Translations under genes and position numbers: made by a program
From: Ilex aquifolium
Lineage: Eukaryota; Streptophyta; Magnoliopsida; Aquifoliales; Aquifoliaceae
Direction: 5' to 3'
Assembly: GCA_951799425.1 (NCBI GenBank)
Contig: OX637394.1
Location: 32,834,001 to 32,898,000, forward strand
DNA: 64,000 nt
Notes under the pieces: generated by a model
What the model was told of the DNA's origin: nothing
What the model saw: the letters and a program-made list of their open reading frames with translations, nothing else
The model's database searches: none
In this document: one piece after another, positions 43,002 to 55,594 of the stretch
Layout: every line of letters begins with the position of its first letter
How positions within the stretch are numbered: the first letter of the stretch is position 1

Positions 43002-45211
43002 CCTTTGTACGGGGAGCTCTACCCAAAACTCAACTTGTGCAATATATATTCAAATGACCCATCTGAGGCCCAATATAAAGCAATGACTGCACCGTGTCCA
43101 TTTATAAGTAAACATTGGCCACACCGGGTCCAACGATCCATACCATTATCAAAACATGCAATGTTGTATAAAAAATAGTCCATATAAGTTCTATTACAAT
43201 TATTTGCAAAAGATTACATGCCCAAAACAAAATTTTCACAAGTGTTTTACATTAACACAAAATAAAGCCACATTCGGCTTTCTTCAAACATGAGGGTCCA
43301 AATTGGAGCCATCCCCCGATGTATTTCCCCACCTGAAATGTTTTCCCGTATATGGTGAGCAACGCCCAGTAGAGTAATTTCCTACAGAGGCTACTCCCCA
43401 CCTACGTGCACATGCAATGTTCACATTCAACATTTCGTATTCACATCAACATTCCAAGTAAGAATATGCAACTCTATATTGGAATCTACCATGCCATGCT
43501 ATGAAATGAGATGGGACTCCCTCATGCACCTTTAACCCGAGTCATCGCCGACTCCCCCAACACAATGCCATGCCAATGTGTAGTAACCCCATCAACTGAT
43601 GGAAAATACATCCAATGACCGTTTGAATTGAAATCATGTGTTTACAAAATCAAGTCATTGTTGGATGTCACCCATTGAATGAATGTTTATGTACATCAAA
43701 ATCTTGTGTCTTGTTGGGCAACGGATTTTGGATTTTATACCGCCGGTTCTGTACACCATACTACACTTTTCTGGAATTTCACCACAAGGGAGTGTATAAC
43801 CAAGTCGCCGGGTCTTGCACCCGAGGGGGGGATCTACCCCTTCTTGCTATACCCGACACAAGTTTTTCTTTCTTTCATGCAACCATGTGACTCAGTCGGA
43901 TTTTCAACCCAACTTTCCCGAGCCCACCCATCAATCACCAAGAATGGTGTTTGATTAACCATGCATACACACACCCACACTCATGACTCATGCCCATGAA
44001 TGTGATGTCAATTCCATGTCCATATTGCAATGCATGCCTAATGAACAATTTCTACATATCAATGTATACCATGGCAATTTATGTCATATGTATATAATCA
44101 CCATAATCCGTTACAAGTTCAGTATATTCAAGAGAATATATCAACACTTCATCAACATGTTATCACATAATACATGCTAATATCACATTTCATTCACAAG
44201 GCACATACCCACATGATCCCAATCTCCAAGGGATTACATAAATACTTCCATATATCAAATCAAGCCAAGACTTAATATAGACATTTCAAATAATAAAATA
44301 AAAATCAGAATATATGATTTTTACATTTCCAATTATCGAAACATCCTAGAAATCACAAACTAGCAATTTCTAACTACCAATTCACACTAGAATTGATCCT
44401 ACCTATTTCCATAACACCAACCATAACGGAAAAATGTTAGAAATGTCCAAAACAGCCCACATAAACCCTATGGACACCTTAGGTTAGAAATATACCCGAG
44501 TAGGAGGAAACCCTACCTCTTGGAGCGTAAAACAACCGGTAGAACCTCCAAGAACAAGATTTAAGCCCAAATCTTTGATTTCCCCAAAATTTCGTCTTTG
44601 GATATTCGGTGAAATCAGCTCTTTTTGGTACGTACGCGTAGCCCTTGTCGCGTAGATGAACTTTAATTATTGGTCCGACAAAATCCGACCGACGGAACTT
44701 CCGGAATCGGAGCGGGAAGCTTGAAGAAATTTTTTTTTTTCTCCTCTTTGCTTGGTCGGCTGCTTACAGCTAAGGAACGGATATTTCTTCTCCAAAAAGC
44801 TGATTTTTGAGGATATTTATTGGCAAAAATGTGCGGTCCACATCGCACTGCATATTTTCGACTTCCCGGTCCGTTTTTCGTCCCGAAACGATTCATTATA
44901 CCTCGGATTAAGTTCAAATTAATTTTATTTGAACTTTAACTTAATTTTAAGAAAATTTTATAAAAAAAAATTTTGGGGACCTTTAAAATGTCATTCATCA
45001 CGTAGTCGCCTTGAACGACGTGTAAAAAATCCGACTATCTTGGAATTCGACGAAATTTGACAGGGTGACTAGATTTCGCGATACGAATCCAACGGCAAAC
45101 TCCGTTTCCTCATCCAAGTTCTAGAGTATGAGTATTTCAAATAAGCATTAGGATGACAAATGACAATTTTGCCCTTATTCACAAAAAGTTTAAATTTACT
45201 CGGGTTTTACA
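43002..45211 (-). mobile_element. Element G 5' LTR, outer part
   Basis: It continues the LTR broken by A1 and ends at TTTTACA (45211), the mutated counterpart of the TTTCACA end of the solo copy at 61695. The joined length is about 2.35 kb. The right flank is ATGCC. Confidence 0.87.
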
Positions 45212-45679
45212 ATGCCACTGACATGAGTTGCAAAGAGAAGATAACAAAAAAAATTTAAAAGCATCACATCAGAGAGATTGATAATAATCTCAACTGCAAC
45301 AATTGTACCAGAATAAATAAAGCATTGAAGGTTTTGTCCTAGGTCTCTTTCTCTTGTGCTGTCAGTTACACACCATTGGCAATCAGGCTTCATTTTCCTT
45401 ATTTTTTCATATAGATTGGCCATCGATCAAAGTCATCTGGCAGTGAATCACTGAATCATACACTGTTGCAGATCAGACTTCTCTTTTCTTATTTTTCCCT
45501 TTCTTAGATTATTCATTGAGCAAAGCCATTGATAGTGAAATTGCACTTAGAGAATCATATGATTCGTGTAGCTTCCATGTGTTTTGTTGCGATTTTCTGC
45601 TTGCCTCAACACCCTATTTTATTAAATCCATACTACAGTTCAGTTACTTATATTACTCTTCCTGAAGTTTCATTTGCAG

Positions 45680-45715
45680 GATGAAAATGCTGCTTGCAAG
45701 CTCCAGATAATCTGA
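45680..45715 (+). other. Possible terminal exon of a host gene
   Basis: TTTCATTTGCAG is followed by 11 sense codons and TGA, then UTR-like sequence. This is compatible with the last exon of a gene whose other exons I cannot identify. A chance match is quite possible. Confidence 0.15.
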
Positions 45716-46281
45716 ATCAGAGTATTCCGTCTGTTTAATGTTTTGGCTCGGCATCCATTCCCATATTTTTTGTTTGGAAAATTATTTTTTACTCACTTCA
45801 GGCAGGTTTTGTGCGGTAGTGAGGTTTGTACAGTTTACTCGTTTATAGTTCTCTTTTGAGGATAAATTGCTGATCTCGAAGTGAAATGAGAACCACATGT
45901 CCTGACTTTTAGATAAGATTATGATATTTTTTTTCCCTCTTGGACATAGGCAAGAACTTCAATCTCGGGGATGGGAGGTGAAATTCGAACCTGGGACTTG
46001 AGCCTGGTACCAAATTGGACACCTTGGTGTATAAGCATGCAGTATTAGATATCCATTGACATTGGAAAGGATGCTTCATTTGTTAGGTCTATCAAAGGTT
46101 TCCTTAGGATTCACCGGATAAGGCTATGGTGCCTAAATTTTTTTTAGTACTATATTGAAAAACTAGTTATTGTATGTGCCTGAATACACAGAATAATAAA
46201 AAATGGTAAACGATAAACATATTTGTATTCATATCCAAAATCAAATCACAAATATAGATGAGAGATAAATGAATTTAAGCA

Positions 46282-46472
46282 TCGGTTGTAGTGGGGGTGA
46301 GAGGTGGTGGTGGTAAGAGACGGTGATGGTTGTGGTGGGTGGTAATGACTATGGTGGCGGTGGTGGTGGCGGCGGCGGCGGCGGCGACGACGACAACAAT
46401 GGTGGTGGCGTGGACGGTGGCAGTGGCGGTGGTGGCGGCGGTGGTAGTGGTAGAGGTAGTGGTGAGACGGTT
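46282..46472 (+). repeat. GGT/GGC trinucleotide microsatellite
   Basis: Imperfect (GGT)n/(GGC)n with GAC interruptions. It creates Gly- and His-rich open frames that I do not regard as genes. Confidence 0.9.
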
Positions 46473-47186
46473 TCAAACACTATTTTTTTTTTTTTAATGT
46501 ACTATGAGAAATAATTTCTAGAAGTACTTTTAAAAAATCACTCCAAACACACCCTTAGGGCCTATTTTTCCTATTAAATTTAGGGTGTTAATATTAGCCG
46601 TTAGATTAACTTTAAAGTAAAATTTAAAGCGATCTGAACCGTGAAAAATAAAAGTTATTTTATTTATCTTTTGAAATTTGAATTGTAAGTTACTTTATTA
46701 TATAGATGATTTGTGGCCATATATCTTCGGTTGGTCCATTTGCAATCATTGACGATAAAAATAATAATGTAAAAAAAAAAAAAAAACTTTACAAGTATCA
46801 CTCTTGTTGGTTGAGAAAAAGAGGTATAATATTGAAACGTAATTTTTTCAGTACCACAAATCTTTCTTTCACCTATCTTTGTGAGTCTATATTGTTAGTA
46901 ATGATTGAAATATAGTTTCGTTTCTTTTTTTTTTTTTTTGAAATTGGCACATTTTTTTAATTTTTTTCTCTCTCTTTAACATGATCTCAAACTTATTTCC
47001 CAGATTATTAAATTTTGTACAAAAATGTGGTTTAAACCCATGTTTTTTAATATAAAAGTATGTTTGTAAGCAACGCTTCCAAACATAAAAGAAAATCATA
47101 AAGTGAGATTTTATACCACACTATAATATAAACTAAGATGATAGTGTGATCCTCCCGACCCCCCTAGGGCAACACTACTATACCGC

Positions 47187-47223
47187 CAACCTACTTTTCG
47201 GTATCATACCGAAAAGTAGGTTG
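47187..47223. repeat. Perfect 37-nt palindrome, 18-bp arms
   Basis: Arms CAACCTACTTTTCGGTAT and its exact reverse complement are separated by one C. No repeat partner is seen in the window. It lies 53 bp left of the A2 insertion. Confidence 0.93.
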
Positions 47224-47275
47224 ACTGACACGTAAGTCTTAAAATCGGTGAAACCGGTTGTTCTTTCAAAGTTGT

Positions 47276-49532
47276 TGTAACACCCCGTATTTTCTTTTAT
47301 ATATGTATATAGATATATAGTAAATAATTGTTGTAAAAATGTGGATATGTGTAGTGATGTGTGTTTGAATTTGATAGATTGGAAAAGTAGAGATTTAAAA
47401 TGTTAGTGGAAATAATAGTTGAAATTTGGTTTTTAATAAGTGAAAATAGGAAATTTTAGGTCCTAGAACTTGTATTAAATAGGTTTGGTATAGAAATATG
47501 TGTTGGAGAGGTTTGGGATGGATTTGGTTGGCTTAGGAATGGATTGGAAATGGAATAAAAAAAAAAGGAATGAAACAGTTTGTGAACAGTGCACGTGAAC
47601 AGTGCACTGGCTGCAACTTCAAGCGCAATTTCGACCTTGATGCAGTCAATATATCTCAAAACTCAAAACATGAAAGTTGTAGATCTCTTTCTTAGAATTC
47701 CATAGCATCTTGAATCATCTCAATCGGAGCTCGGATAAGAGAGTTATGCCCATTCTACGAAGACTGGTCTGGTGTTTGCTGAAACAGTAAAAACAATCGG
47801 GATTTTTGTATTTTAAAACACCATTTTAAGCCCCATTTGTCCCATTCTTCCATTCCACTCTCACCACAAACCTCTTAGAGCCCTAGGAGTAGATAAAGGG
47901 AAGAAGAAAAAGGGAGAAAGAGAGTCTCTAAAGCTTGGGCTTTGGTTTGAAATTCTTGATTTCAAGGTAGGGGATTTTCTCTCAATCTCTCACATTGAGG
48001 CTAGGTATATATATATATATGTTTCTTCACTCTCCTTCTCATATATATAATATGAAATACATGATTCTTGTTCTATTTATAATAAATGTCATGGTTTGAA
48101 CAATATGAAGGGTGGGTAACCACCAAAGCTATATTTTTTTTTATCTTCAAAACCCTAGTTTTCAAGAAAAGAGGATTTTCTCCTAATTTCTTCTTTGTCT
48201 TTGATTTCAAAACTTTAGTATTAAATATTGTATAACAAAATGATATAGATTACGATATCTTGCATATTTTCTTGGATTATTCGATTATATGACAAATGTG
48301 AAAAATTGGGGATTTTTACTATACTTGGGAAATTGTTGTGAATGGTGAATATTCTTGGTTTCCTCATTGTATGGTTGTTGTGATGGACTTGGATTACCTT
48401 CGAGAGATGCCGTAGAGTGTTAGAGGTTAGTCTATCCCAGTGGGGGTGAGATGGTTGCCTAATGCTCGTAGTGGATCGTTGTTGTGACCGCGATCACTAT
48501 TGTTCACATATATATCGAGGAAAATGGTTAGTATACTAGACACCTTGGGAGGATTTTGTCAATGCCGTAGGAGACGGTACACGCCTTTCCTAAAGAGATT
48601 TGTGATTGTTGGTTGGAATTGGTGGACTAGGTATGATCGTTGGGTAGATTCACGGGAAGCAATCAACATACATGGTACGGGGATGAACGAAAAATACATG
48701 GAATCAGGAGTTGGGTCGTTCTTGCCGATGCATTGGTATGGGACAATGCATAGGGAGAAATCCTTCTTAAATAGCTTAAATTGGAATTTTGTTTATCGAT
48801 GCTAAACTCACTTTATTCTTTTAATTGATTATTGTTACTGTTTAAACTTGAGATCTCTTTTAAAATGTCACTGTTTTTATTCCAAATCTATATATATGTT
48901 AGTTGTGAAATGAGACCGACCGTTTTCTATGTTTTCCAAACCTTGTTTGAGTTGAGAGGATCTTGCTACAGAGCTTCGTGCTCACCCCCTACAAATAACA
49001 TTTTCAGATTTCACACTTGAGGAAGAGCTAGGAGCCGAGGAGCCCGCCCATTGGGAGACTCCGCTTGACGGGAGTGTGGATCCCGAGGTGGACGCTTAGA
49101 GCGACACTTTTATTTTGTTATAGACTAGATTATGCTTAGAATATCCTTTTGAAGTCTAGTTCCTTTTTGTTATTTCCGCTGCGTTATATTATTACATTTT
49201 GGAGATGTAAAGGCCAAGATTGTGCCTATTCTTTTGGGATGATAGTGTGGATATGATATATGGTGAATGAAAGTTTATTTTATGATGGATAAATGGACCC
49301 GGTGTGGTCAATAGTTATGCATATGTGGACCCGGTGTGGTCAATTGTAATATAATTGTACAGGTTGTGTTTTGGGTAGAGTTCCCCGTACAAAGGAGACT
49401 CTGCCCAAATTTTGTTAAAATATGAATGGTTGATGAATGAAACTTTCATCGTGATGGATTTACTTAATGCTCTCATGCGGTGAATGGTTTTTAGAATGTA
49501 ATGTCACCCAAGGGGGTTTTTGGGGCGTTACA
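47276..49532 (+). mobile_element. A2 5' LTR (2257 bp)
   Basis: Starts TGTAACACCCCGTATT, ends GGGGCGTTACA. It carries two GTGCAC palindromes (47588-47608), the plus-oriented CATGAAAGTTGTAGATCT...GAGTTATGCC module (47669-47769), donor-like GTAGGGG (47967), acceptor TTTTCAG (to 49007), the 29-codon frame and the U5 stem-loop (about 49374-49407). Confidence 0.93.
49010..49099 (+). other. Conserved 29-codon acidic exon in A LTR (copy 3)
   Basis: Acidic: E4-E6, E10-E11, D20, D24, E26 and D28, ending in TAG. Same length and phase as in the other diverged copies. The predicted intron upstream (47967-49007) is about 1.04 kb. Confidence 0.45.
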
Positions 49533-49536
49533 AATT

Positions 49537-49548
49537 TGGTATCAGAGC
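49537..49548 (+). other. Primer-binding site, initiator-Met type (A2)
   Basis: TGGTATCAGAGC, four bases after the 5' LTR end. Confidence 0.93.
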
Positions 49549-50378
49549 TTAGGAATTAGGTCTTACATGGGAGCTGTAGGTTGTGGACTATCACTGGATT
49601 ATTAGGTTAGGTTAAAAAAAAAAATATCTAGACTTGAAGTCATTTGAAGTGATATGTTGATAAGATAAGTGTGATGGGTTGTTTAGTTATGTTATGAATT
49701 AATTATTCGTTCAATTTCATGGATTAGCTAGATTAGAAGAATTGAAGAAAATTGTGATGAATATGCTTGTTCTATATCATGTCGTTATGGATGATTCTAG
49801 AAGAAGGATGGTAATTTGGTTTTGGTTAATGAATAATGCTAGGCATAAATATTTATGCAAGTGACATTATCTATATTGAAGATAGGTATGAGATAGGATT
49901 TGTGACAAAAGACACCCAAACTCGAGTTAGACAAGCATAGAAGAACCAAGCAGTCCGGCAGACTACCTTTCACTAATTCGATCATAACTCTTTGTAAGAA
50001 AGTCCAAATGGTGCACCGTCATTTTTGTTGGAATCCTAACTCGTATATCTTCCCAACCATATAGGCCACATATGCTAGAAATACCTGAGTCAAATCAGTT
50101 TATTCTTTGAAATGGGTCAAAATCTGTGCTATGGTATTCCTGGGATAGCCAAAATGTCGTGCTTTTCTTCTTAGACTATGAAGGACTTATCCTTACACAA
50201 GCTTCCTCTCTATTTAGGCTTTGATTTAGAGACACCCCCATGTTAATTGAATTATTTTGATGGATAACGATATAAAATTTGATTACGATTTGGTGTCTTG
50301 TCAACTCTAAGTATTCTCTTATAATATTAGTATTGCTTATATTTTTGGAAGTCAAGGAGATGTTATAACCCAATTTGG

Positions 50379-50756
50379 ATGTGTGGAGGTAAGGTTCACT
50401 TAGATGTTTTTAAGATGAGCAAGTGTGAGTTTTGGATGAAGGAAGTGAAGTTCCTTGACCATGTTGTGTCCGAGCAAGGAGTAGCGGTTGATCCCGCAAA
50501 GATTGAGGTCGTGATGAAATGGGAACCACCGAAGAACGTAACGGAAGTACGGAGTTTCTTGGGGTTAGTCGGCTATTATCTTAGGTTTGTGGAAGCGTTC
50601 TCCAAGCTTGCGATGCCGATGACTCGCCTTACAAAGAAGGGGGAGAAATTTTTGTGGACTCAAGCGTGTGAACTAGCTTTTCGCACCTTGAAGGAGAAGT
50701 TGACGACGGCACCTATCCTCATTATTCCGAGCAGTGGGGAAGGCTATGATGTCTAG
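50379..50756 (+). pseudogene. pol: RT end / RNase H start fragment of A2
   Basis: 125 codons. [22 protein letters not shown] and [31 protein letters not shown] are the RT thumb and connection; [19 protein letters not shown] leads into RNase H. It ends at TAG just before TDAS, the first RNase H acid motif. The catalytic RT fingers and palm are absent. Confidence 0.82.
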
Positions 50757-50883
50757 ACTGATGCTTCACTACGAGGCTTGGGATGCGTTCTAAGGCAAGG
50801 AGGGCTAAACGCTTTGAACAAGATTTGAGGCCTTCCATCCGCGAGAAGCTGGTTACACTCTGAATTCGAGAATACAATATCTC

Positions 50884-51691
50884 GTGAACGTGGACGTGGA
50901 CGTGGACGTGGATATGGACGCGGTTGAACAAAGACTTCAGACAATTGGAGAAGATGGAATTACTCAGATGAGAGCTGGCATGGACCCGCGCCAATGCTTT
51001 GCATGCGGAAAGTATGGGCACTTCAAACATAGATGCCCCTCGTTTCCCCCCAATGACCAAGCAAGCAACTGAGCAAGTACCAGCAAACAAGCCACCTCTA
51101 CAAAAGCCAGCACAACAGAGACCTCAGATAGCTCGAGGAGCGGGAGGCATACCAGAGAGAATAGGCACGGATGCACGCCGATGTTTTTCTTGTGGAGGTG
51201 TTGGACACTTCATAGATAATTGTCCATTGCTTTCTACCAAGACCAACCAAGCAACTGGGCGAGTGAATGCAAACAGGCCACCGCTACGACAGCCACTACC
51301 ACCACAGAGACCGTTACAAACTCAAGCCCCCGGCGGCGCCAATCAAGGAAGGGTTTTTGCTTTGACTCAACCGGAGGAAAATGCCTCCAACGCCGTGGTG
51401 GAAGGTATTGCTCTTCTCTACAATTTTTGGGCCCGAATTATATTGGATTCCTATGCGACTTATTCTTTTCTACGTACTGTGTACGCTGTGGAATTGAGAT
51501 TGAGTTTCGAGGAAATAGAACTTACTATATATGTTAACTTGCCTACGGGAAAACAAGGGGATACCAGTAGGGTTTATGTATATGTAATCTTTGACTCTAA
51601 TTTAGATCTACTTGCTAGGGAATCATCATGTCTTGCCATTCTGGATAATACTATCTTGTTCCAAAATATATTATGGTTGGGTAAACCCTAA
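50884..51691 (+). pseudogene. gag: Gag zinc-knuckle and protease-start fragment of A2
   Basis: An RG-rich stretch (50884-50925) is followed by CFACGKYGHFKHRC in one frame (to 51072), then CFSCGGVGHFIDNC in another frame (about 51180-51220), Pro-rich linker, and the protease start with active site DSYATYSF, where the expected Gly is Tyr. At least one frameshift separates the parts. It follows the RT fragment, which is opposite to normal gene order. Confidence 0.75.
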
Positions 51692-52640
51692 ATCTTTTCT
51701 TATGCCTTCAAACCCTAGTTTACAAAGGAGATGTGTTTTTCTCTTGATTTCTCCTTTGCTCTTAATTCCCGAACTTAAATATTATTTGTTCTAAGCTATG
51801 TTATGGGTGGGTGACCACCAAATCCTTTTGGTATGCCCTTGAAATCCTAGTTTTCAAGGGAGATGTGTTTTCTCTTTATCTTGCCTTTGTCATTGATTTC
51901 AAACCTTGATAGTCGTTTGTTATCGATTTCAATATATGATTGTTACTTTATCTCTGATTCCAAGCTTGATATCCGTTGTTATTGATCTCGAGACTTGATT
52001 GTTTCCTTGTCCTTAATTTCCTAAGCTTAATGATTCATTTGTTCTTGGTATCTAAATTTGATATTCGTTTGTTATTGATTCTACCCTTGTGATTCAATTA
52101 TTTTCGATATTCAATACTTGATATTTATTGGTTATTGATTTCAAGATTTGACATTCAATTGCTCTTGACTTCAATACTTGATATTCCTTCGTTCTCGGTT
52201 CCAAAACGTGATATTCGTTTATTATTGATTTTAATACTTGATTACTCTTTGTTTTTGAGTTCGAAACTTGAGACTTATTAGTTCCTGATTACAAGGTTTG
52301 ATATGTCTTTGTTATTGACTCCAAGATTCGATTGTTACTTTGTTCTTGATTTCAAGCTTTGATTGTTTCTTATTTTGATTCCAAAGCTTGATATGAGTTT
52401 GTTATGGAATTCGAGACTTGATTGTTCCTTTAAAAAAAAAAAAAAAACTTGAGATTCGTTTGTTATTAATTTCAAACCTTGCTTGTTCTTGATTTCCAAG
52501 CTTGATAGCCATTTATTCTTGATTCCAAAGCTTGATTATTTATTTGCTCATGAATTCAAAACTCTAGTGATTGGTAGTGACCACTAAAATGGTATTTTCG
52601 ATGATATTATGTTAATTTTTCTTAAATTATTTCGTTGAAA
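51655..52640 (+). repeat. LTR-derived TTGAT...repeats inside A2
   Basis: AAACCCTAGTTTACAAAGG followed by ~30 degenerate 25-40-bp units of the type CTTGATATTCGTTTGTTATTGATTTCAA. The same units occur in smaller number in the leader introns of A1 LTRs (34780-35070) and the fragment at 12290-12640. This looks like a captured and expanded piece of family A LTR. Confidence 0.75.
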
Positions 52641-52789
52641 AAAAAAATGTATATGGATTTGGAAGCTAAAATGGGAGAACAAGTCTGGTTAGGTTTCAAC
52701 TGTAACCTTTGGCAGATTGTAATTTATATCAGAGTGCGCAGCGAACTAACGGAGTAAGGACTACAATGGGGAAACTACGGAGAAGATTC

Positions 52790-53295
52790 AACTCATCCGA
52801 GAGAGGCTACGCACGGCGCAAAGTAGACAGAAGAGCTATGCGGACCACAGACGAAGATCCTTGGAATTCAAAGTGGGAGATTACATGTTTCCCAAGGTGT
52901 CACACAAGAAGGGCGTGTTTCGATTCGGCAAGAAGGAGAAGTTAGCGCCAAGATATACCGGACCGTTTGAAGTGATCAAAGCGGTAGGCAATGCGGCGTA
53001 TCAACTTCGACTACCAGCCCAGCTATCCGGAGTACATGGCGTGTTTCACGTGTCGATGTTGAGGACGTGTCACTCGGATACAACTCCAGTCGTGAACTTG
53101 GAGGAGATTGAAATTCAAGACGGAGCAACCTACGCAGAACAACCGGTAGAAATTCTCGACGCCCAGGAAAAAGTGATTCGCAACAAAGTTATCAGATTGG
53201 TGAAGGTTTTGTGGCAACACCATGTAGTGGAGGAAGTTACATGGGAACCGAAGCAAGAAATGCGGGAGAAGTATGCATATTTGTTCGCTACTTGA
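52790..53295 (+). pseudogene. pol: Integrase C terminus and chromodomain of A2
   Basis: The readable frame runs from about 52858 (LEFKVGDYMFPKVS) to TGA 53295. GPY/F domain: RYTGPFEVIKAVGNAAYQLRLP. Chromodomain: YAEQPVEILDAQ...RLVKVLWQHHVVEEVTWEPKQEM (last ~55 residues), with the conserved V-W and WE positions. Upstream IRERL-type sequence (from about 52790) is in a shifted frame. The integrase zinc domain and catalytic core are absent. Chromodomains of this kind direct integration to marked chromatin. Confidence 0.85.
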
Positions 53296-53321
53296 GGTAA
53301 GTTTCGAGGACGAAACTTTCT

Positions 53322-53336
53322 TTAAGGGGGGTGGAT
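53322..53336 (+). other. Polypurine tract of A2
   Basis: TTAAGGGGGGTGGAT directly before the 3' LTR. Confidence 0.87.
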
Positions 53337-55594
53337 TGTAACACCCCATATTTTCTTTTATATATGTATATAGATATATAGTAAATAATTGTTGTAAAAA
53401 TGTGGATATGTGTAGTGATGTGTGTTTGAATTTGGTAGATTGAAAAAGTAGAGATTTAAAATGTTAGTGGAAATAATAGTTGAAATTTGGTTTTTAATAA
53501 GTGAAAATAGGAAATTTTAGGTCCTAGAACTTGTATTAAATAGGTTTGGTGTAGAAATATGTGTTGGAGAGGTTTGGGATGGATTTGGTTGGCTTAGGAA
53601 TGGATTGGAAATGGAAAAAAAAAGAAGGAATGAAACAGTCTATGAACAGTGCACGTGAACAGTGCACTGGCTGCAACTTCAAGCGCGATTTCGACCTTGA
53701 TTCAGTCAATATATCTCAAAACTCAAAACATGAAAGTTGTAGAGATATTTCTTAGAATTCCATATCATCTTGAATCATCTCAATCGAAGCTCGGATGAGA
53801 GAGTTATGCCCATTCTACGAAGACTGGTCTGGTGTTTGCCGAAACAGTAAAAACAATCGGGATTTTTGTGTTTTAAAACACCATTTTAAGCCCCATTTGT
53901 CCCATTCTTCCATTCCACTCTCACCACAAACCTCTTAGAGCCCTAGGAGTAGATAAAGGGAAGAAGAAAAGGGAGAAAGAGAGTCTCTAAAGCTTGGGCT
54001 TTGGTTTGAAATTCTTGATTTCAAGGTAGGGGATTTTCTCTCAATCTCTCACATTGAGGCTAGGTATATATATATATATATGTTTCTTCACTCTCCTTCT
54101 CATATATATAATATGAAATACATGATTCTTGTTCTATTTGTAATAAATGCCATGTTTTGAACAATATGAAGGGTGGGTAACCACCAAAGCTCTATTTTTT
54201 TTTATCTTCAAAACCCTAGTTTTCAAGAAAAGGGGATTTTCTCCTAATTTCTTCTTTGTATTTGATTTCAAAACTTTAGTGTTGAATATTTTATAACAAA
54301 ATGATATAGATTACGATCTCTTGCATATTTTCTTGGATTATTCGATTATATGACAAATGTGAAAAATTGGGGATTTTTACTATACTTGGGAAATTATTGT
54401 GAATGGTGAATATTCTTGGTTTCCTCATTGTATGGTTGTTGTGATGGACTTGGATTACCTTCGAGAGATGCCGTAGAGTGTTAGAGGTTAGTCTATCCCA
54501 GTGGGGGTGAAATGGTTGCCTAATGCTCGTAGTGGATCGTTGTTGTGACCGCGATCACTATTGTTCACATATATATCGAGGAAAAGGGTTAGTATACTAG
54601 ACACCTTGGGAGGATTTTGTCAATGCCGTAGGAGACGGTACACGCCCTTCCTAAAAAGATTTGTGATTGTTGGTTGGAATTGGTGGACTAGGTATGATCG
54701 TTGGGTAGATTCACGGGAAGCAATCAACATACATGGTACGGGGATGAACCAAAAATACATGGAATCAGGAGTTGGGTCGTTCTTGCCGATGCATTGGTAT
54801 GGGACAATGCATAGGGAGAAGTCCTTCTTAAATAGCTTAAATTGGAATTTTGTTTATCGATGCTAAACTCACTTTATTCTTTTAATTGATTATTGCTACT
54901 ATTTAAACTTGAGATCTCTTTTAAAATGTCACTGTTTTTATTGCAAATCTATATATATGTTAGTTGTGAAATGAGACCGACCGTTTTCTATGTTTTCCAA
55001 ACCTTGTTTGAGTTGAGAGGATTTTGTTACAGAGCTTCGTGCTCACCCCCTACAAATAACATTTTCAGATTTCACACTTGAGGAGGAGCTAGGAGCCGAG
55101 GAGCCCGCCCATTGGGAGACTCCGCTTGACGGGAGTGTGGATCCCGAGGTGGACGCTTAGAGCGACACTTTTATTTTGTTATAGACTAGATTATGCTTAG
55201 AATATCCTTTTGAAGTCTAGTTCCTTTTTGTTATTTCCGCTGCGTTATATTATTACATTTTGGAGATGTAAAGGCCAAGATTGGGCCTATTCTTTTGGGA
55301 TGATAGTGTGGATATGATATATGGTGAATGAAAGTTTATTTTATGATGGATAAATGGACCCGGTGTGGTCAATAGTTATGCATATGTGGACCCGGTGTGG
55401 TCAATTGTAATATAATTGTACAGGTTGTGTTTTGGGTAGAGTTCCCCGTACAAAGGAGACTCTGCCCAAATTTTGTTAAAATATGAATGGTTGATGAATG
55501 AAACTTTCGTCGTGATGGATTTACTTAATGCTCTCATGCGGTGAATGGTTTTTAGAATGTAATATCACCCAATGGGGTTTTTTGGGGCGTTACA
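53337..55594 (+). mobile_element. A2 3' LTR (2258 bp)
   Basis: Collinear with the 5' LTR; a few dozen substitutions are visible, concentrated near its start. The 29-codon frame is intact at 55071-55160. Confidence 0.93.
55071..55160 (+). other. Conserved 29-codon acidic exon (A2 3' LTR copy)
   Basis: Same peptide as 49010-49099; it follows acceptor-like ATTTTCAG. Confidence 0.45.

Larger units (their letters stand above)
45212..47275. other. Low-copy-looking stretch, possible host gene remnant
   Basis: No element ends or LTR sequence recognised. A possible terminal exon lies at 45680-45715, a GGT/GGC microsatellite at about 46282-46472, poly-A and poly-T runs near 46768 and 46925, and a perfect palindrome at 47187-47223. 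Otherwise nothing is recognised. Confidence 0.45.
47276..55594 (+). mobile_element. Element A2: complete chromovirus-type element with scrambled interior
   Basis: 5' LTR 47276-49532, primer site 49537-49548, interior 49549-53336 and 3' LTR 53337-55594. Flanks GTTGT and GTTGC are a 5-bp duplication with one change. The coding remnants are out of order: RT/RNase H piece, Gag zinc knuckles, protease start, LTR-like repeat, then integrase end plus chromodomain. This fixes family A as a chromodomain-bearing (Tekay-like) lineage. Confidence 0.93.

Noticed and set aside
46246-46514. Gly-rich (plus) and His-rich (minus) frames
   Set aside because: Shadows of the GGT/GGC microsatellite.
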